Assembly: GCA_002633025.1 (NCBI GenBank)
Contig: NMRB01000089.1
Coordinates: 314,430-378,429 of the forward strand
From: Notospermus geniculatus
Taxonomy: Eukaryota; Nemertea; Pilidiophora; Heteronemertea; Lineidae
Length of the DNA stretch: 64,000 bases
Direction of reading: 5' to 3'
Every line of letters starts with the position of its first letter. Position 1 is the first letter of the stretch. The translations under genes were made by a program, and so were the position numbers. This document shows positions 21,328 through 31,882 of this stretch, piece after piece. The notes beneath the pieces are model-generated. The model was not told the DNA's origin and ran no database searches. It saw only the letters and a list, made by a program, of their open reading frames with translations.

Positions 21328-22040
21328 TGAAATGGACAAATTAAAGCACTTAGGGTATGGATACACATACATGTAATTGGTTTGTGTATGGAAGAACTGT
21401 GACACCTAGAAGTGTCAGTCAGAATAAATAGGCCATAATAGATCATTTGCGAAGCTGTTAGTGTTTTGATGGGAAACTTTTGAACCTGATGACATAGCTT
21501 TGTTCATTATATAACACCATACATGTACATTGCAGGTTGATGTGCCACATCTCTGAGGCAGAAGACAAGGCTGTAAAGTTGGGAAATAACATCTATGATG
21601 AATATCAAGCCTACTGTGATAGTCAAGGAATCCCAATTCCTGCAAGTAAAGTCTGTTTTGGAGAACTGATCAGTAAATTATACCCTTCAATGCAAAGGGA
21701 CAAAAACGGACATTACTATGGGTTGCAGTACTCGAAGACGACAGGAACACCAAGTTCATCAGAGGAGGAATTAACATTTCCAAGTTACTGTGATGAGTCC
21801 ACAGAAGGAGGTGTTATGGCTGTATCAGTGCCAATGATGCAGGTTGTCAATGGGAACCCACTGATTGCTAAGATAGAGTTGAAGGACTCAAGACTACAAG
21901 GTGTTACTGTGGCGGGTAAAGCAATGGACTTACGCAAGTTTGGTATTTCAGACAAAATCATCATAAACCAACATAATTTAAATGGTATGATTGCTGTTAT
22001 GCAAAAGATTGTCTTTTGTAAAGGTTGGTCCTGGGACAGC

Positions 22041-22634
22041 NNNNNNNNNNNNNNNNNNNNNNNNNNNNNNNNNNNNNNNNNNNNNNNNNNNNNNNNNNNN
22101 NNNNNNNNNNNNNNNNNNNNNNNNNNNNNNNNNNNNNNNNNNNNNNNNNNNNNNNNNNNNNNNNNNNNNNNNNNNNNNNNNNNNNNNNNNNNNNNNNNNN
22201 NNNNNNNNNNNNNNNNNNNNNNNNNNNNNNNNNNNNNNNNNNNNNNNNNNNNNNNNNNNNNNNNNNNNNNNNNNNNNNNNNNNNNNNNNNNNNNNNNNNN
22301 NNNNNNNNNNNNNNNNNNNNNNNNNNNNNNNNNNNNNNNNNNNNNNNNNNNNNNNNNNNNNNNNNNNNNNNNNNNNNNNNNNNNNNNNNNNNNNNNNNNN
22401 NNNNNNNNNNNNNNNNNNNNNNNNNNNNNNNNNNNNNNNNNNNNNNNNNNNNNNNNNNNNNNNNNNNNNNNNNNNNNNNNNNNNNNNNNNNNNNNNNNNN
22501 NNNNNNNNNNNNNNNNNNNNNNNNNNNNNNNNNNNNNNNNNNNNNNNNNNNNNNNNNNNNNNNNNNNNNNNNNNNNNNNNNNNNNNNNNNNNNNNNNNNN
22601 NNNNNNNNNNNNNNNNNNNNNNNNNNNNNNNNNN
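22041..22634. other. Assembly gap (594 Ns) in the transposase
   Basis: The sequence emerging from the gap is a tandem 42-bp coding repeat, so the gap may be an uncollapsed repeat array. The N length may be an estimate. Confidence 0.9.
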
Positions 22635-22755
22635 TACAGAGATTCATCCTGACATGCCTGAAGCTACATGTAGTACCACAGAGATTCATCCTGACATGCC
22701 TGAGGCTACATGTACTACTACAGAGACCCATCCTGACATGCCTGAAGCTACTACA
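22635..22755 (+). repeat. 42-bp coding tandem repeat
   Basis: Three units of ACAGAGATTCATCCTGACAT type encode 14-residue repeats (TEIHPDMPEATCST). They are nearly identical at the DNA level, so they expanded recently. They border the N gap. Confidence 0.8.
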
Positions 22756-23179
22756 GATCCAATGGAGATGTTGAAATCAATGCCGAAGGTTCCACCAGCA
22801 TTCTCGACTTTATTAAAAAGTCAGTTATCTAACTTGAACAATGAAAAGGACCCACGTCATCGCAGGTGGGATGCTGAAATTATCAGCGTGTGTTTATCAA
22901 TGTGGTGTCGGTCCCCACAGGCATATAGGGACTTAAAGGAGTCAGGAATTTTAGTCTTTCCATCTGAACGATTGCTGAGCTACAAGAAAAACTTTGTGCA
23001 ACAGACACCAGGAATCTGTCAAGAAAATCTAGGGTGGATGGCAGCAGAGGCCACCAGGCAGTGTCTACCAGAAGCGGGAAAGAGAGGGGGACTCATACTT
23101 GATGAGATGAGCGTTCAGGACGACCTCCAAATTGTTCGAAAAGGTGATACTTGGTCCCTTGTAGGGGAGTTAGTTAGCC

Positions 23180-23765
23180 ATGGGTGAAATTTGTGATGAC
23201 ATGAGAATCATTTCACAGGGAAAGAAAAAATGTGTCCTTGCCACAGAAATACTGAAACTTATTTTTCTGGGTTTCACTGGCTTTCGGTGGCCTGTAGCAT
23301 ATTTTGCTACATCAACAGCCCTGTCCTATGAGTTGTCTGTCCTGTTCTGGCAGGGAGTTAAAACTTTGGATGATTATGGATTCACAGTGGATTACTGTGG
23401 TCTTGATGGCGCTTCAACGAATCGTTCTTTCATCCGGATGCACTTTGCTGGTGATCCAAGAGACAACTCATTTACAGTCAGGGATAAGTTTGACCTGTCT
23501 CATCAGATTACATTTGTTCAGGACATCAAGCATACTATCAAGAAAATTCGAAATGGAATCTATTCAAGGGATCTGCACATTAAAGGAGTACCAGTTGTGT
23601 GGGACCACTGGGTTAAGGCCCATGAGTATAATCAAGTTGGGATAAGGATCCACAAGAAATTGAGAGAAGAACACATTAACTTGAGCACCACAGCCAAAAT
23701 GAGAAACGACCTAGCCATGGAGGTGCTAGATTCAGACAGGCGCTACTTGATCAGAGCGGGAACAT
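23180..23765 (+). pseudogene. P-like transposase, middle part (RNase H-like core)
   Basis: It continues the transposase in another frame with MGEICDDMRI, GFRWPVAYFAT, and DYCGLDGASTN, whose Asp corresponds to the second catalytic residue. The same LDGASTN is in the minus-strand gene at 61450. FVQDIKHTIKKIRNGIYSRD then matches the start of the GTP-binding insertion region of P transposases. The frame stops where the foldback element at 23766 enters. Confidence 0.75.
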
Positions 23766-24680
23766 CTCACTAGTCCGAAGGTTCACTAGTCCGAAGGTTC
23801 ACTAGTCCGAAGGTTCACTAGTCCGAAGTGGTGTAAATGGTTTAACACAGGGGAAGATGCCTATCGATTTTGAGCACAAAACAAAGGATTTCAAGATGGC
23901 GGCCAGAAAATTCGAGCCCAGTCAAATGACTGAAATTATGAGTCAATTCATTATCCTTAATTTGACTCACTGCTTGGTTTTAACCTCTCTGTTAATGAAG
24001 TGGAATACCAATGTGGAAACGCATCGGACTTTGACTGTCAGGAGGACTCAAGATATCTGGGTAAAAAGAGTTGATTTGTTCACATTTCTTAAAGGAGATG
24101 AGCCACCGATCTGACCTAGACGTAACGTGGAATGTTTTAGCGCCAAAGAGAAACCCACTCCCAACCAATCACAAGCCTCAATCGCAGGCAATGACGTCGA
24201 CACCATTGTAGTAGCGTCGGCGCCAAATAATATAGGTCAATCTGTGGTCCATCTGCTTTAACCGTCAGTGTCATGATAAAATCATAGGGATATCAAAAAT
24301 ATATACATTGTATACAGCATCTCCGACACTATGCAAACTGGATGTTCACAGTTACTCAAGGGAGTAGGCGCTGATATTAGTAATGGTCCACCACTTTCCC
24401 GTTTAATTCTGACCCATCCAGTCGCCCCATCCCACCCTCATCTACTTTTAGCTCGCAACACATCCGCTGCCGAACCCATCCAATTGACTAATCAACTTCC
24501 GGACTAGTGGACCATCGATTTAGTGGACTTTCGGACTACTGAACCTTCGGACAAGTGGACCTTCGGACTAGTGAACCTTCGGACCAGTGAACCTTAATTT
24601 TCGGACTACTGAACCTTCGGATTAGTGGACCTTCGGACTAGTGAACCTTCGGACTACTGAACCTTCGGACTAGTGAACCC
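23766..24680. mobile_element. Foldback element with arms of ACTAGTCCGAAGGTTC repeats
   Basis: The left arm has about four units of ACTAGTCCGAAGGTTC. The right arm has about eleven variant units in the opposite sense (GAACCTTCGGACTAGT). The ~650-bp core (23840-24500) has no clear gene. It separates the middle and C-terminal parts of the transposase. This is the structure of Foldback-type elements with repetitive arms. Confidence 0.85.
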
Positions 24681-24689
24681 TTCTCGATG

Positions 24690-25260
24690 ATGAGAGCATA
24701 TGCCAAGTCACTGCAGCCAGAGGAATCAAAACTTCTCCAGCAGACAATAGCACTACTGGAGAAAACTAATTGTCTCATCAGTATCTTCATGGACAAGAAT
24801 AGGGCTATCTTGAATATGGATGATCCAAGAATCACGCAGCTCGTTGAAGTCCTAAAGTTCTTCGAAGATTGGGAATAGGGTGAATCCAACAAGTTACACC
24901 TGCTCACACAACAAACAAGAGAAGACGTGCATTCATCTATTCGTGGATTTCTATCTCTAACAGAAAGGATGAGAAGACTCGGCATATCTATTGTACCCGG
25001 TTACATTAATTCCGACACTGTGGAAAACCTTTTCTGTATGCAGAGAGGAATATGCCATGGCAGCGCCGCCACAAATCCGACAGTTTCGCAGTATGGGCCA
25101 GCAGTTAATAGCATCATCCTTGGACAAAATACCCTTTCAAAAAAGTGCAACACTGGGCAGTCAAAGGCACAACCAATGGGACGGTCAGCAACCAAACGAG
25201 CAGCAAAATGGCCCAAGACAAAGGACTCAGCAGAAATAAGCAAAGTGATCAGGATATAAG
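24690..25260 (+). pseudogene. P-like transposase, C-terminal part
   Basis: MRAYAKSLQPEESKLL leads into helical sequence, a TAG at 24877, then a shifted frame with LTERMRRLGISIVPGYINSD. TVENLFCMQRGICHGSAATN and YGPAVNSIILGQ follow. The Asn-Ser-Asp-Thr-Val-Glu-Asn block matches the final catalytic Glu region of P/THAP9 transposases (VEN-F). Together with LDEMSV and LDGASTN this gives the D-D-E set. A stop and frame changes make this copy inactive. Confidence 0.75.
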
Positions 25261-25359
25261 CCTGCGATTGATGTTAAACAGTCTTTGGTAAGTCAACATT
25301 CTTTGTTAAGGTGACAATTAGAGGGTAACACTATAGCAAACATGGCCACAGGGTCTTGT

Positions 25360-25466
25360 CCTACGATACTATACTAGGGGACTACCGGTCCTAACACACT
25401 TCACTGAGAATGTACAGAAGTGTATTGTGTTTGGCCCTGTGGTCCCTTAGTATAGTACCGTATCGA
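25360..25466. repeat. Short inverted repeat
   Basis: CGATACTATACTAGGGGAC pairs with GTCCCTTAGTATAGTACCG. It is probably a miniature element or stem-loop. The rest of 25270-25880 shows no gene. Confidence 0.45.
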
Positions 25467-25885
25467 ACCTCTGACATGCCGGGCAGCAAGTTTATTGTGA
25501 CGTTCGATCAAGGCTAGTGACATTTCATTACTAGAATGGTACAATTGTCCAGCTGATGGACTAGGGCAGGCCTGGGGCATCAAACATGCATAACATGTAC
25601 ATTCATTCATTCACTGCCTTGTCAACACACCAGGGGTGAGCTGACTGACTGTAAAAATAGTGATTAGATTTCATGCACACCTCAGCAAGAAACTTTTGCC
25701 TGTTCAACACTGCCCAGTAATCAGGAGACTGTGCCCCTTAATGGCGAGATCCAAAGCCTCTTTCTGCTGTTGATTCATGGGTTCACGTTCGAAAATCATG
25801 AAAGATCTGTGAGTATCATATATATAGAGTAAAAATGGTGGTTATTTTGATCTACAAGCTCCGCCAATACAAATCCTCGCTGGGG

Positions 25886-26225
25886 TGATACAGCCACCCA
25901 AATCAGGACTGATACAGGATTTCAATTGTTGGACCCGTATCAGTCCAGCAAAATCAGGACTGATACAGATTTTGACTGTTGGATTCGTCACGACAAAACG
26001 TCATGATGTGGAATGACGTCATGACGCCGTACGTCATGGGACGATTTTCGCACTCGTGCCTTGTAGGCCTACATGTTGTATATATGATACAAATATCATC
26101 ATATGAGCTGAGCTGTATCAGTCCTTCGACCCGGTATCATTCGTCGGGCTCCGCCTTCGGGAGGATACGGGGACTCAGGCCATGATACCGGGACTGATAC
26201 AGCTCAGCTCATATGATAACATCTA
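25886..26225. repeat. Repeats and palindrome built on GGACTGATACAG
   Basis: GGACTGATACAG occurs directly at about 25906 and 25961. At 26091-26222 a near-perfect palindrome is formed by ATCATATGAGCTGAGCTG and its complement. No gene. Confidence 0.6.
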
Positions 26226-26771
26226 AAGATCATTCATCGAATTGTCAAAATATACCATGTGCATCACGAACACGTGCCGCAATGTCAGTTATGGCTTAGG
26301 GGGCCTACTGGAAAAAACGCAACGCAACGCAATGCAGCGCAATGGGAGTAATCACTGTTTCCAAATGACTAGCTGATTTCTTATGTCGATGTTAGATGGC
26401 GGTGTTCAAAGGCGAACTGGCGATCGATCGATCAATACACGTGTAGGCCTACACGTCGTCACGACGTCATGTACATCATGCACAGGCACGAGTCGTGTCA
26501 TATGCATAGATCATGTTTCCAAGCTCGACGTGAAGTTCACATCTACCTAGGCCTATCTCAATCTGAATGCTCCAAGTTATTAATTTGGCGTGGAGGCTGT
26601 TGCTACACGTAAAGCAATGCGTTCAAGAATGGGCTCTTACTTGATGAATGGTTGGTAATGATGTGGCAGCTCGTCAAACTTCGCAAGTGATGAAAAAGAC
26701 AGCGGACATTTTTTGGCTCACTACCTGTGCTTGTATCAGAGCTCAGCAGAGTATCAGTCTAGTTGCCACTA

Positions 26772-27911
26772 CACACTAAAAATTGTTGGTTTATTTGGGT
26801 AACCCAACAGCTGGGTGAAAAATGTTGGGTTAATTTGTTGGGTTTTTCCTGTGAATTAGCCCAAAGTTGGTTAGCAGTGCAACTTCTTGTTGGGTGAATG
26901 GGAACCAAACATGTTGGGTTATATCTTAGCCCAAACTTGATCAACAGTTCAACTTTGTGTTGGGTGAAATGTGAACGAAACATGTTGGGTTATATCTTAG
27001 CCCAAGGTTGGTCAACAGTGCAAGTTTTTGTTGGGTGAAATATGAACCAAACATGTTGGGGTTTTGGGAATCAAGTGAGATGAATCATTAAGAATGGAGT
27101 GATTTTTCAAAATGAAAACAACAAGCAATATATGACAAACTGTCCTTGTAAGTGTGTTGGTTAATCTACAGACACATATGTAAGCAGGTAGACGGGTTTG
27201 TTTTATTTACAAGGTCGAATATGAAGCTTTTACCGGCGGGTGACTGGGGAGATGGCAATTATCTTATAATTTGCAAATATTTAATACGAAAACGCCAACT
27301 TTATGAAAACAAATGCACAAGAAAATAACTTAACTACCATTTGAAATATTAGACAAAAAATTTAAGTTGTGAATGTTCCTGTTTCAGAATTGTCAAGGCG
27401 ATAGTTTTATAACATTGGTTTTGTCTGTACCAAAGAGGAGATACTCTTGTATTCATTGATATCCCCCAACCATCTGGAACTGTTATAGCTTCTCGGCCTA
27501 TTGGCTAAGTTTCAAGTTACATGTTTTTATAATGTAAGGCTGCACCTGAAGGTGGCCATTGCATAGTTTAACCCCGAGCCATGGGGCTTACTCAAAACAA
27601 ATAAACATTGGGCGAATATTTTTGACAAATGTTGGGTGTTTTTTACAATCCAACAATTGGGCTTATTCAAAACCACCAAACATTGGGTGAATATTTTTAC
27701 TAATGTTGGGTGTTTTTTACAACACAACAATTGGGCTAATTTAAAAACACTACATATTGGGTGAATATTTTACCCAAGTGTTGGGGTAGTTTTTTCACCC
27801 AATGGTCTTGGGTTAATTTTGCCACATGTTGGGTTGGAGCTATATTATCATCCTTGTTGGGTTAAAATTTACCCAACTTGGGTTACTTTTTACCCAACAA
27901 TTTTTAGTGTG
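26772..27911. mobile_element. 1.14-kb TA-flanked element rich in TGTTGGGT units
   Basis: The perfect 18-bp ends CACACTAAAAATTGTTGG and complement are flanked by TA, as for Tc1/mariner-type elements. Both sub-terminal parts (26800-27060 and 27590-27900) consist of degenerate TTGGGT(T/G)-based repeats in opposite orientation. The 27070-27580 core is unique and contains a U2-like fragment. Confidence 0.8.
27485..27523 (+). pseudogene. U2 snRNA 5'-end-like fragment
   Basis: GCTTCTCGGCCTATTGGCTA followed by AGTTTCAAGT closely follows the universally conserved U2 5' end (GCTTCTCGGCCTTTTGGCTA, then AGATCAAGT). The likeness fades after ~39 nt, and neither a branch-recognition loop nor an Sm site follows. 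It is a truncated pseudogene or snRNA-derived piece, not a working gene. Confidence 0.65.
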
Positions 27912-28372
27912 TAAGTGTACGTAGGTTGGACAGGAGACCAGTATGGGATCATTGGGAGATGCTAGGCTCGCGCATACCAGGTGAGTGCGTTACACCAAGA
28001 TGGCCATGAACGTTTTAATATGTTGCCCGAGACTATCATGACTGTCGGATTGATACACAATGAATGGTCCCTTGCCGGAAGCATCAATCCTCGACCCTCG
28101 CATATGTTATGTGCTTACTACGCCTACCAAAGCAGCGGCAAATGGGTAAAATAGGAACTAGGTTCATTGCGTTGATTGCGTTGCGTTGCGTTTATTCCAG
28201 TAAGCCGTCAGTTATAATGTATGCAATGTTTACCATCATTATGTACTCACCTCTGACCTCCCTTATTGACAAATGAACGGAGTCCAAGTTGCAGACTGAT
28301 CCTTTGCCCTCTCAGCGCTCCTGAGATACACTGCGTCTTGAGAGCAGGGGACCAGGCCATTGTTCGCTGCGG

Positions 28373-28710
28373 GGTAGCTCTCAGCTGGAATTGCACAATC
28401 GCCCTGGGCGGATGCTCCGTACAAAATGGCCGCCGCATGAGCGAAACGTTAGCGGCCTGCAAGCGGGATAATTAGATGTTTGTTGATAAAAATAAGGATC
28501 TTAAGTTTCATTAGAGCCCGTTTCGAAACTTATTTCATTGGTTTTTCTGGCTGAAACCGGCCCTTGAATTTGAGATGTTTTCGTGGCGATAGTGTTGATA
28601 TGCTTGCATACCCTTCGCTTCCTTCGGAAGCTCTATGTGTGTACAGTACTTTTGTGTGTTTTCCTCCTCTGTGCTTGACATTCTCTTCTGACAGCTCTCC
28701 AAGGCCCCGT
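28373..28710 (-). repeat. Right long terminal inverted repeat of the 11.4-kb unit
   Basis: The reverse complement of 17279-17654. The outer end, ACAGCTCTCCAAGGCCCCGT, abuts GGTGTAGC at 28711. Confidence 0.85.
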
Positions 28711-29037
28711 GGTGTAGCGCAAGATTGGGAAGCGATACCGGTACTGTGGTCCTAAGCCATGGTACCTTACCTTTGCAAAGCAAGTGAAAGACTCAGTCGA
28801 GTAATTTGAGAAAGGCTTTTCCATACTTCCCACGGGCAATAATGCTTTGGCTTCGGCTCTGATGGAAAAATCGAACTAATCTGCCTATAGTACTTTGAAA
28901 GTTGGCGGTACGAATCCTCAGTTGTTGCCTCGTGTGCGGGGGACGGGAAAACTGTGGCCACTCGTCGCAAAGAAATAAAAATCGCCTGTTGTACACGTAT
29001 CGTGTGCTGCAGGCTTAGAATGCTGGCACTTTACAGA

Positions 29038-29127
29038 TGACACCGACACCGACGACGACACCGACACCGACACCGACGCACGCGCCACGACATAATGCCC
29101 CCGGCTTTTTCGGAAGTCGGGGGCATA
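29038..29127. repeat. GACACC microsatellite and a short hairpin
   Basis: (GACACC/GACGAC)n at 29038-29085, then ATGCCCCCG pairing with CGGGGGCAT at 29096-29127. The flanking 28720-29035 has no supportable gene. Confidence 0.7.
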
Positions 29128-30028
29128 AAAAGGACAGCAAGTTTTCCTAAATATCGTAAAAACCATTGGAGCTGCAGCAACGGTATTTGCACCCAATCTG
29201 TAGCAACATGTTGGGCATAGAACCATGGTGTTTTGCCAAAAAATCAATTTTAATTAATTAAGAGAAAAATGACACTTTATAAAATCACTTTTTTCACAAT
29301 TTTTGAAAAATAGTCCGATTTCAATTTTTCTTCCTTCATTACATTCAACCTGCCTGACTGACCAACATCTGCAACTTTCTCTTTTCAAATCGCAAGAGAA
29401 AATGCCTCTTTGGCATTTTGCAGCAAAATAAATCCCACTCACCTCTGGGACAGCCCCTCTTTACCAGGGAATCTTGGCCTGTGATCAACAAAACCTGTGG
29501 CTTCCCAAGACTCTAGTTATATTGACAGTATGACATAACTTCCTTTTACAATAAAAGCCAATTCATGGTATTGATCTGGTTTTGCACTGAAACGACATGG
29601 GTTGAAGTCAGTGTCACTTCTCATTGGTGTATAACGTGAGTACTGAACTGGAACAGCCCCAAACCTGGACTTCAGACAATAAAATCCGTAAAGAGGGGCT
29701 ATCCCAGAGGTGTTTTTACATGACTGTGTGAGTGGGATTTATTTTTGCTAAAAAACGCCAAATGAGGCATTTGCTGATGTGGCAGATGTTGGTCAGTCAG
29801 GCAAGTTGAATATAACGAAGAAAGAAAATTTGAAATCGGACGATTTTTTAAAAATTGTCAAAAGTGATTTTATAAAATGTCATTTTTCTCTGAATTAATG
29901 AAGATTGATTTTTGGCAAAACATCATGGTTCCATGCCCAACATGTTACTACAGATTGGGTGCAAATACCATTGCTGTAGCTCCAATGGTTTTTGAGATAT
30001 TTAGGAAAACTTGCTGTCCTTTTACTTT
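29124..30028. mobile_element. 900-bp foldback element with ~330-bp arms
   Basis: AAAAGGACAGCAAGTTTTCC and its complement are the tips. The arms (to about 29470 and from about 29690) stay alignable throughout, including CCTCTGGGATAGCCCCTCTTTA-like blocks. The loop (29470-29690) is unique. No coding frame. Confidence 0.85.
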
Positions 30029-30433
30029 CCTACAAGAGTGTACTCTTTAGTTGCCCGCTGTTGACAAACGAACGCACACGGTTTTTAATGAAATTTCTCT
30101 GCTATTCAAAGTTTTTCTGCTACCAACCTTCGAGACCGTGAACATATCCTATTGCATGGTTCTGTTAATTACAATTGGGCTACACGGCTATTCTTCAACT
30201 ACTGTCAATGACCGCTAACTTTCTAGAGTCCGCTTATTCCATTTACAATGACACCTAAGATACTTGTGTCAGATTCAGTTAAGTTGTTACCCCTCTCACC
30301 ACCTCCTATCCGTTGCTCTTATTTCTATTTTACGCACCCCCTCAATGATGTAGCTGCCATGGTCCCTTACTTTAATGGTCTCTTTAAGCTAAATTCATAC
30401 TTCAGACGCCGATCATCGGCGCCGCGGTTACCA

Positions 30434-31347
30434 CGACGCCGATCATTTTTTGTGCCATGTGGCCTCTACACAAATCGGGTCGATCAATTTCGTCGTGCGG
30501 CGTCCGAAGTATAAACTACACTGTAGGCTATGGCAAGCCAAACGTTGCAATATTCAATACTACAAAATATTTTCGTTCCCAAAATATATTCATTCATGAA
30601 TGGTAAATATTTATTCATGAATGGTAGATATTCATTCATGAATGATAAATATTCATTCATAAATGGAAAATATTTGTTCATGAAAAAAATATTTGTTCAT
30701 GAAAAACATGATTTATTCATGAAAAAAATATTTGTTCATGAAAAAATTATTTATTCATGAAAAAAATATTTATTCATGAAAAAAAAATTATTCATGAAAA
30801 TCAACATTTTTTCATGAATAACTATTTTTTCATGAATAACTATTTTTTCATGAATAACTATTTTTTCATGAATAACTTTTTTTTTGTAATGAATAAATAA
30901 TTTTTTTCATGAATAAATAATGTTTTTCATGAACAAATAATTTTTTCATGAATAAATATTTTTTTCATGAACAAATATTTTTTTCATGAATAAATAATGT
31001 TTTTCATGAACAAATAATTTTTTCATGAATAAATATTTTTTTCATGAACAAATATTTTTTTCATGAATAAATAATGTTTTTCATGAACAAAATTCTTTTT
31101 CATGAACAAATATTTTCCATTTATGAATGAATATTTACCATTCATGAATGAATATCTACCATTCATGAATGAATATTTACCATTCATGAATGAATATATT
31201 TTGGGAACAAAAATATTTTGTAGTATTGAATATTGCAACGTTTGGCTTGCCATAGCCTACAGTGTAGTTTATACTTCGGACGCCGCACGACGAAATTGAT
31301 CGACCCGATTTGTGTAGAGGCCACATGGCACAAAAAATGATCGGTGA
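30434..31347. mobile_element. Foldback element with TTCATGAA satellite core
   Basis: The outer arms (CGATCATTTTTTGTGCCATG and complement; about 150 bp each) bracket 30590-31200. That core is almost wholly made of ATTCATGAA/TTTTTCATGAA units, first in one sense and then in the other. Because TTCATGAA is itself palindromic, the whole block can fold at many scales. Frames read from it are repeat artefacts. Confidence 0.9.
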
Positions 31348-31374
31348 TGATCCGATCAATGGTTAAGGCGAAAC

Positions 31375-31565
31375 TGCACTTTATAGGTTTCCGGTTTATC
31401 CCCCTGGTGGCCAAGCCAGGAATCAGATCGGACCGAAACTTGGTGTCTGAGGCCACCTGACAGAGAGACACATGTGTACCAAGTTTGGTGCCAATAGGCC
31501 CGGCGGTTACGAACGTGCCCTGCTAACAGACGTCGACGGACGACGGACACCGCGTGATGATTATA
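31375..31565 (+). repeat. Dispersed repeat homologous to 8640-8800
   Basis: It shares CCTGGTGGC, GGACCGAAACTTGGTGTC, TGTACCAAGTTT, GGCGGTTACGAA and GACGACGGAC blocks in the same order as 8650-8790. Confidence 0.65.
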
Positions 31566-31571
31566 GTCTGA

Positions 31572-31860
31572 GCCCGGTGGTCGAGTGGTTAGCGCGCTTG
31601 ACTTCCAAACTGTGCAATGGGTCAGCGCGAGTTCGACTCCGGGCGAAGGCATATATGTACATGTAATTGTGAAACAAAATGTGAAAAATTCGAGGGTCCG
31701 TCGGATGGGACTAAAAGACGTGGTCCCTTGTACCTAAGTGTCTATGCCAGGGCAAGTAAAAAACCCCACACAGGTGGACTAGCCTGTCGTGGACTCCATA
31801 CCTCCGGCAAAAACCCAACAGGGTAACGACGCCGGTAAATAATATATTATATAGGTGAGC
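31572..31860 (+). mobile_element. tRNA-derived SINE
   Basis: A tRNA-like head (31572-31646) has acceptor-like GCCCGG/CCGGGC ends. Its A box resembles GGTCGAGTGGTTAGCGCG and its B box GAGTTCGACTCC. The T stem is poorly paired, so it is not a functional tRNA. The body includes GTCGGATGGGACTAAAAGAC and AAAAAACCCCACACAGG, and it ends near a GGTGAGCTAAAA motif. RNA polymerase III would have transcribed it from the A/B boxes. Confidence 0.7.
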
Positions 31861-31882
31861 TAAAAATGAGAAACGATAGCGA

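Larger units (their letters stand above)
21531..23187 (+). pseudogene. P-superfamily-like transposase, N-terminal part with RFX-like winged helix
   Basis: The exon opens after an acceptor (CATTGCAG, 21530). Residues ~20-65 (ASKVCFGELISKLYPSMQR then GHYYGLQYSK) resemble the RFX-type winged-helix DNA-binding domain, where P elements usually have a THAP finger. The frame runs into the N gap at 22041. It resumes at 22635 in 14-residue repeats (HPDMPEAT core). Then comes a segment typical of THAP9/P-element transposases: CLSMWCRSPQAYRDLKESG, a Leu-rich helix, and GGLILDEMSVQDD with the first catalytic Asp. The frame is lost near 23175. It may act with the helicase encoded divergently 200 bp upstream. 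Confidence 0.75.
26293..28206. mobile_element. 1.9-kb element with 9-bp target duplication
   Basis: Flanked by GTCAGTTAT at 26284-26292 and 28207-28215. The ends share GGCTTA...CTGGAA and ACGCAACGCAACGCAATG blocks in inverted orientation. A 9-bp duplication suggests the Mutator superfamily. No transposase frame is seen. The 26772-27911 element lies inside. Confidence 0.75.
17279..28710. mobile_element. Candidate giant P-superfamily-like DNA transposon (~11.4 kb)
   Basis: Inverted repeats (17279-17654 and 28373-28710), ending AACGGGCCATTGGAGAG and its counterpart, face each other across 11 kb and are flanked by GGTGTAGC on both sides. Inside are a P-like transposase gene (plus strand, 21531-25260) and a divergent minus-strand block (PIF1-like helicase, companion ORF and PHD finger, 21327-18049). 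Younger elements sit inside at 18475, 23766, 26293 and 26772. The size includes a 594-base N run. That all genes moved together is inference; the termini and octamer are seen directly. Confidence 0.65.

Noticed and set aside
24538-24680. Regular short repeats that could suggest a CRISPR array
   Set aside because: Units are contiguous variants without unique spacers, mirrored at 23766, in a eukaryotic genome; they are the arms of a Foldback element.
17279-28710. Helitron as explanation for the PIF1 helicase
   Set aside because: No HUH Rep domain and no hairpin-CTRR end at the borders; instead long inverted repeats and an octamer duplication.
30530-31253. Frames with MNGKYSFMNG-type repeats
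   Set aside because: Translation of the TTCATGAA satellite; the same peptide appears on both strands because the unit is palindromic.
31572-31646. Functional tRNA gene
   Set aside because: A/B boxes and acceptor-like ends are present, but the T stem is mispaired and a SINE body follows directly.
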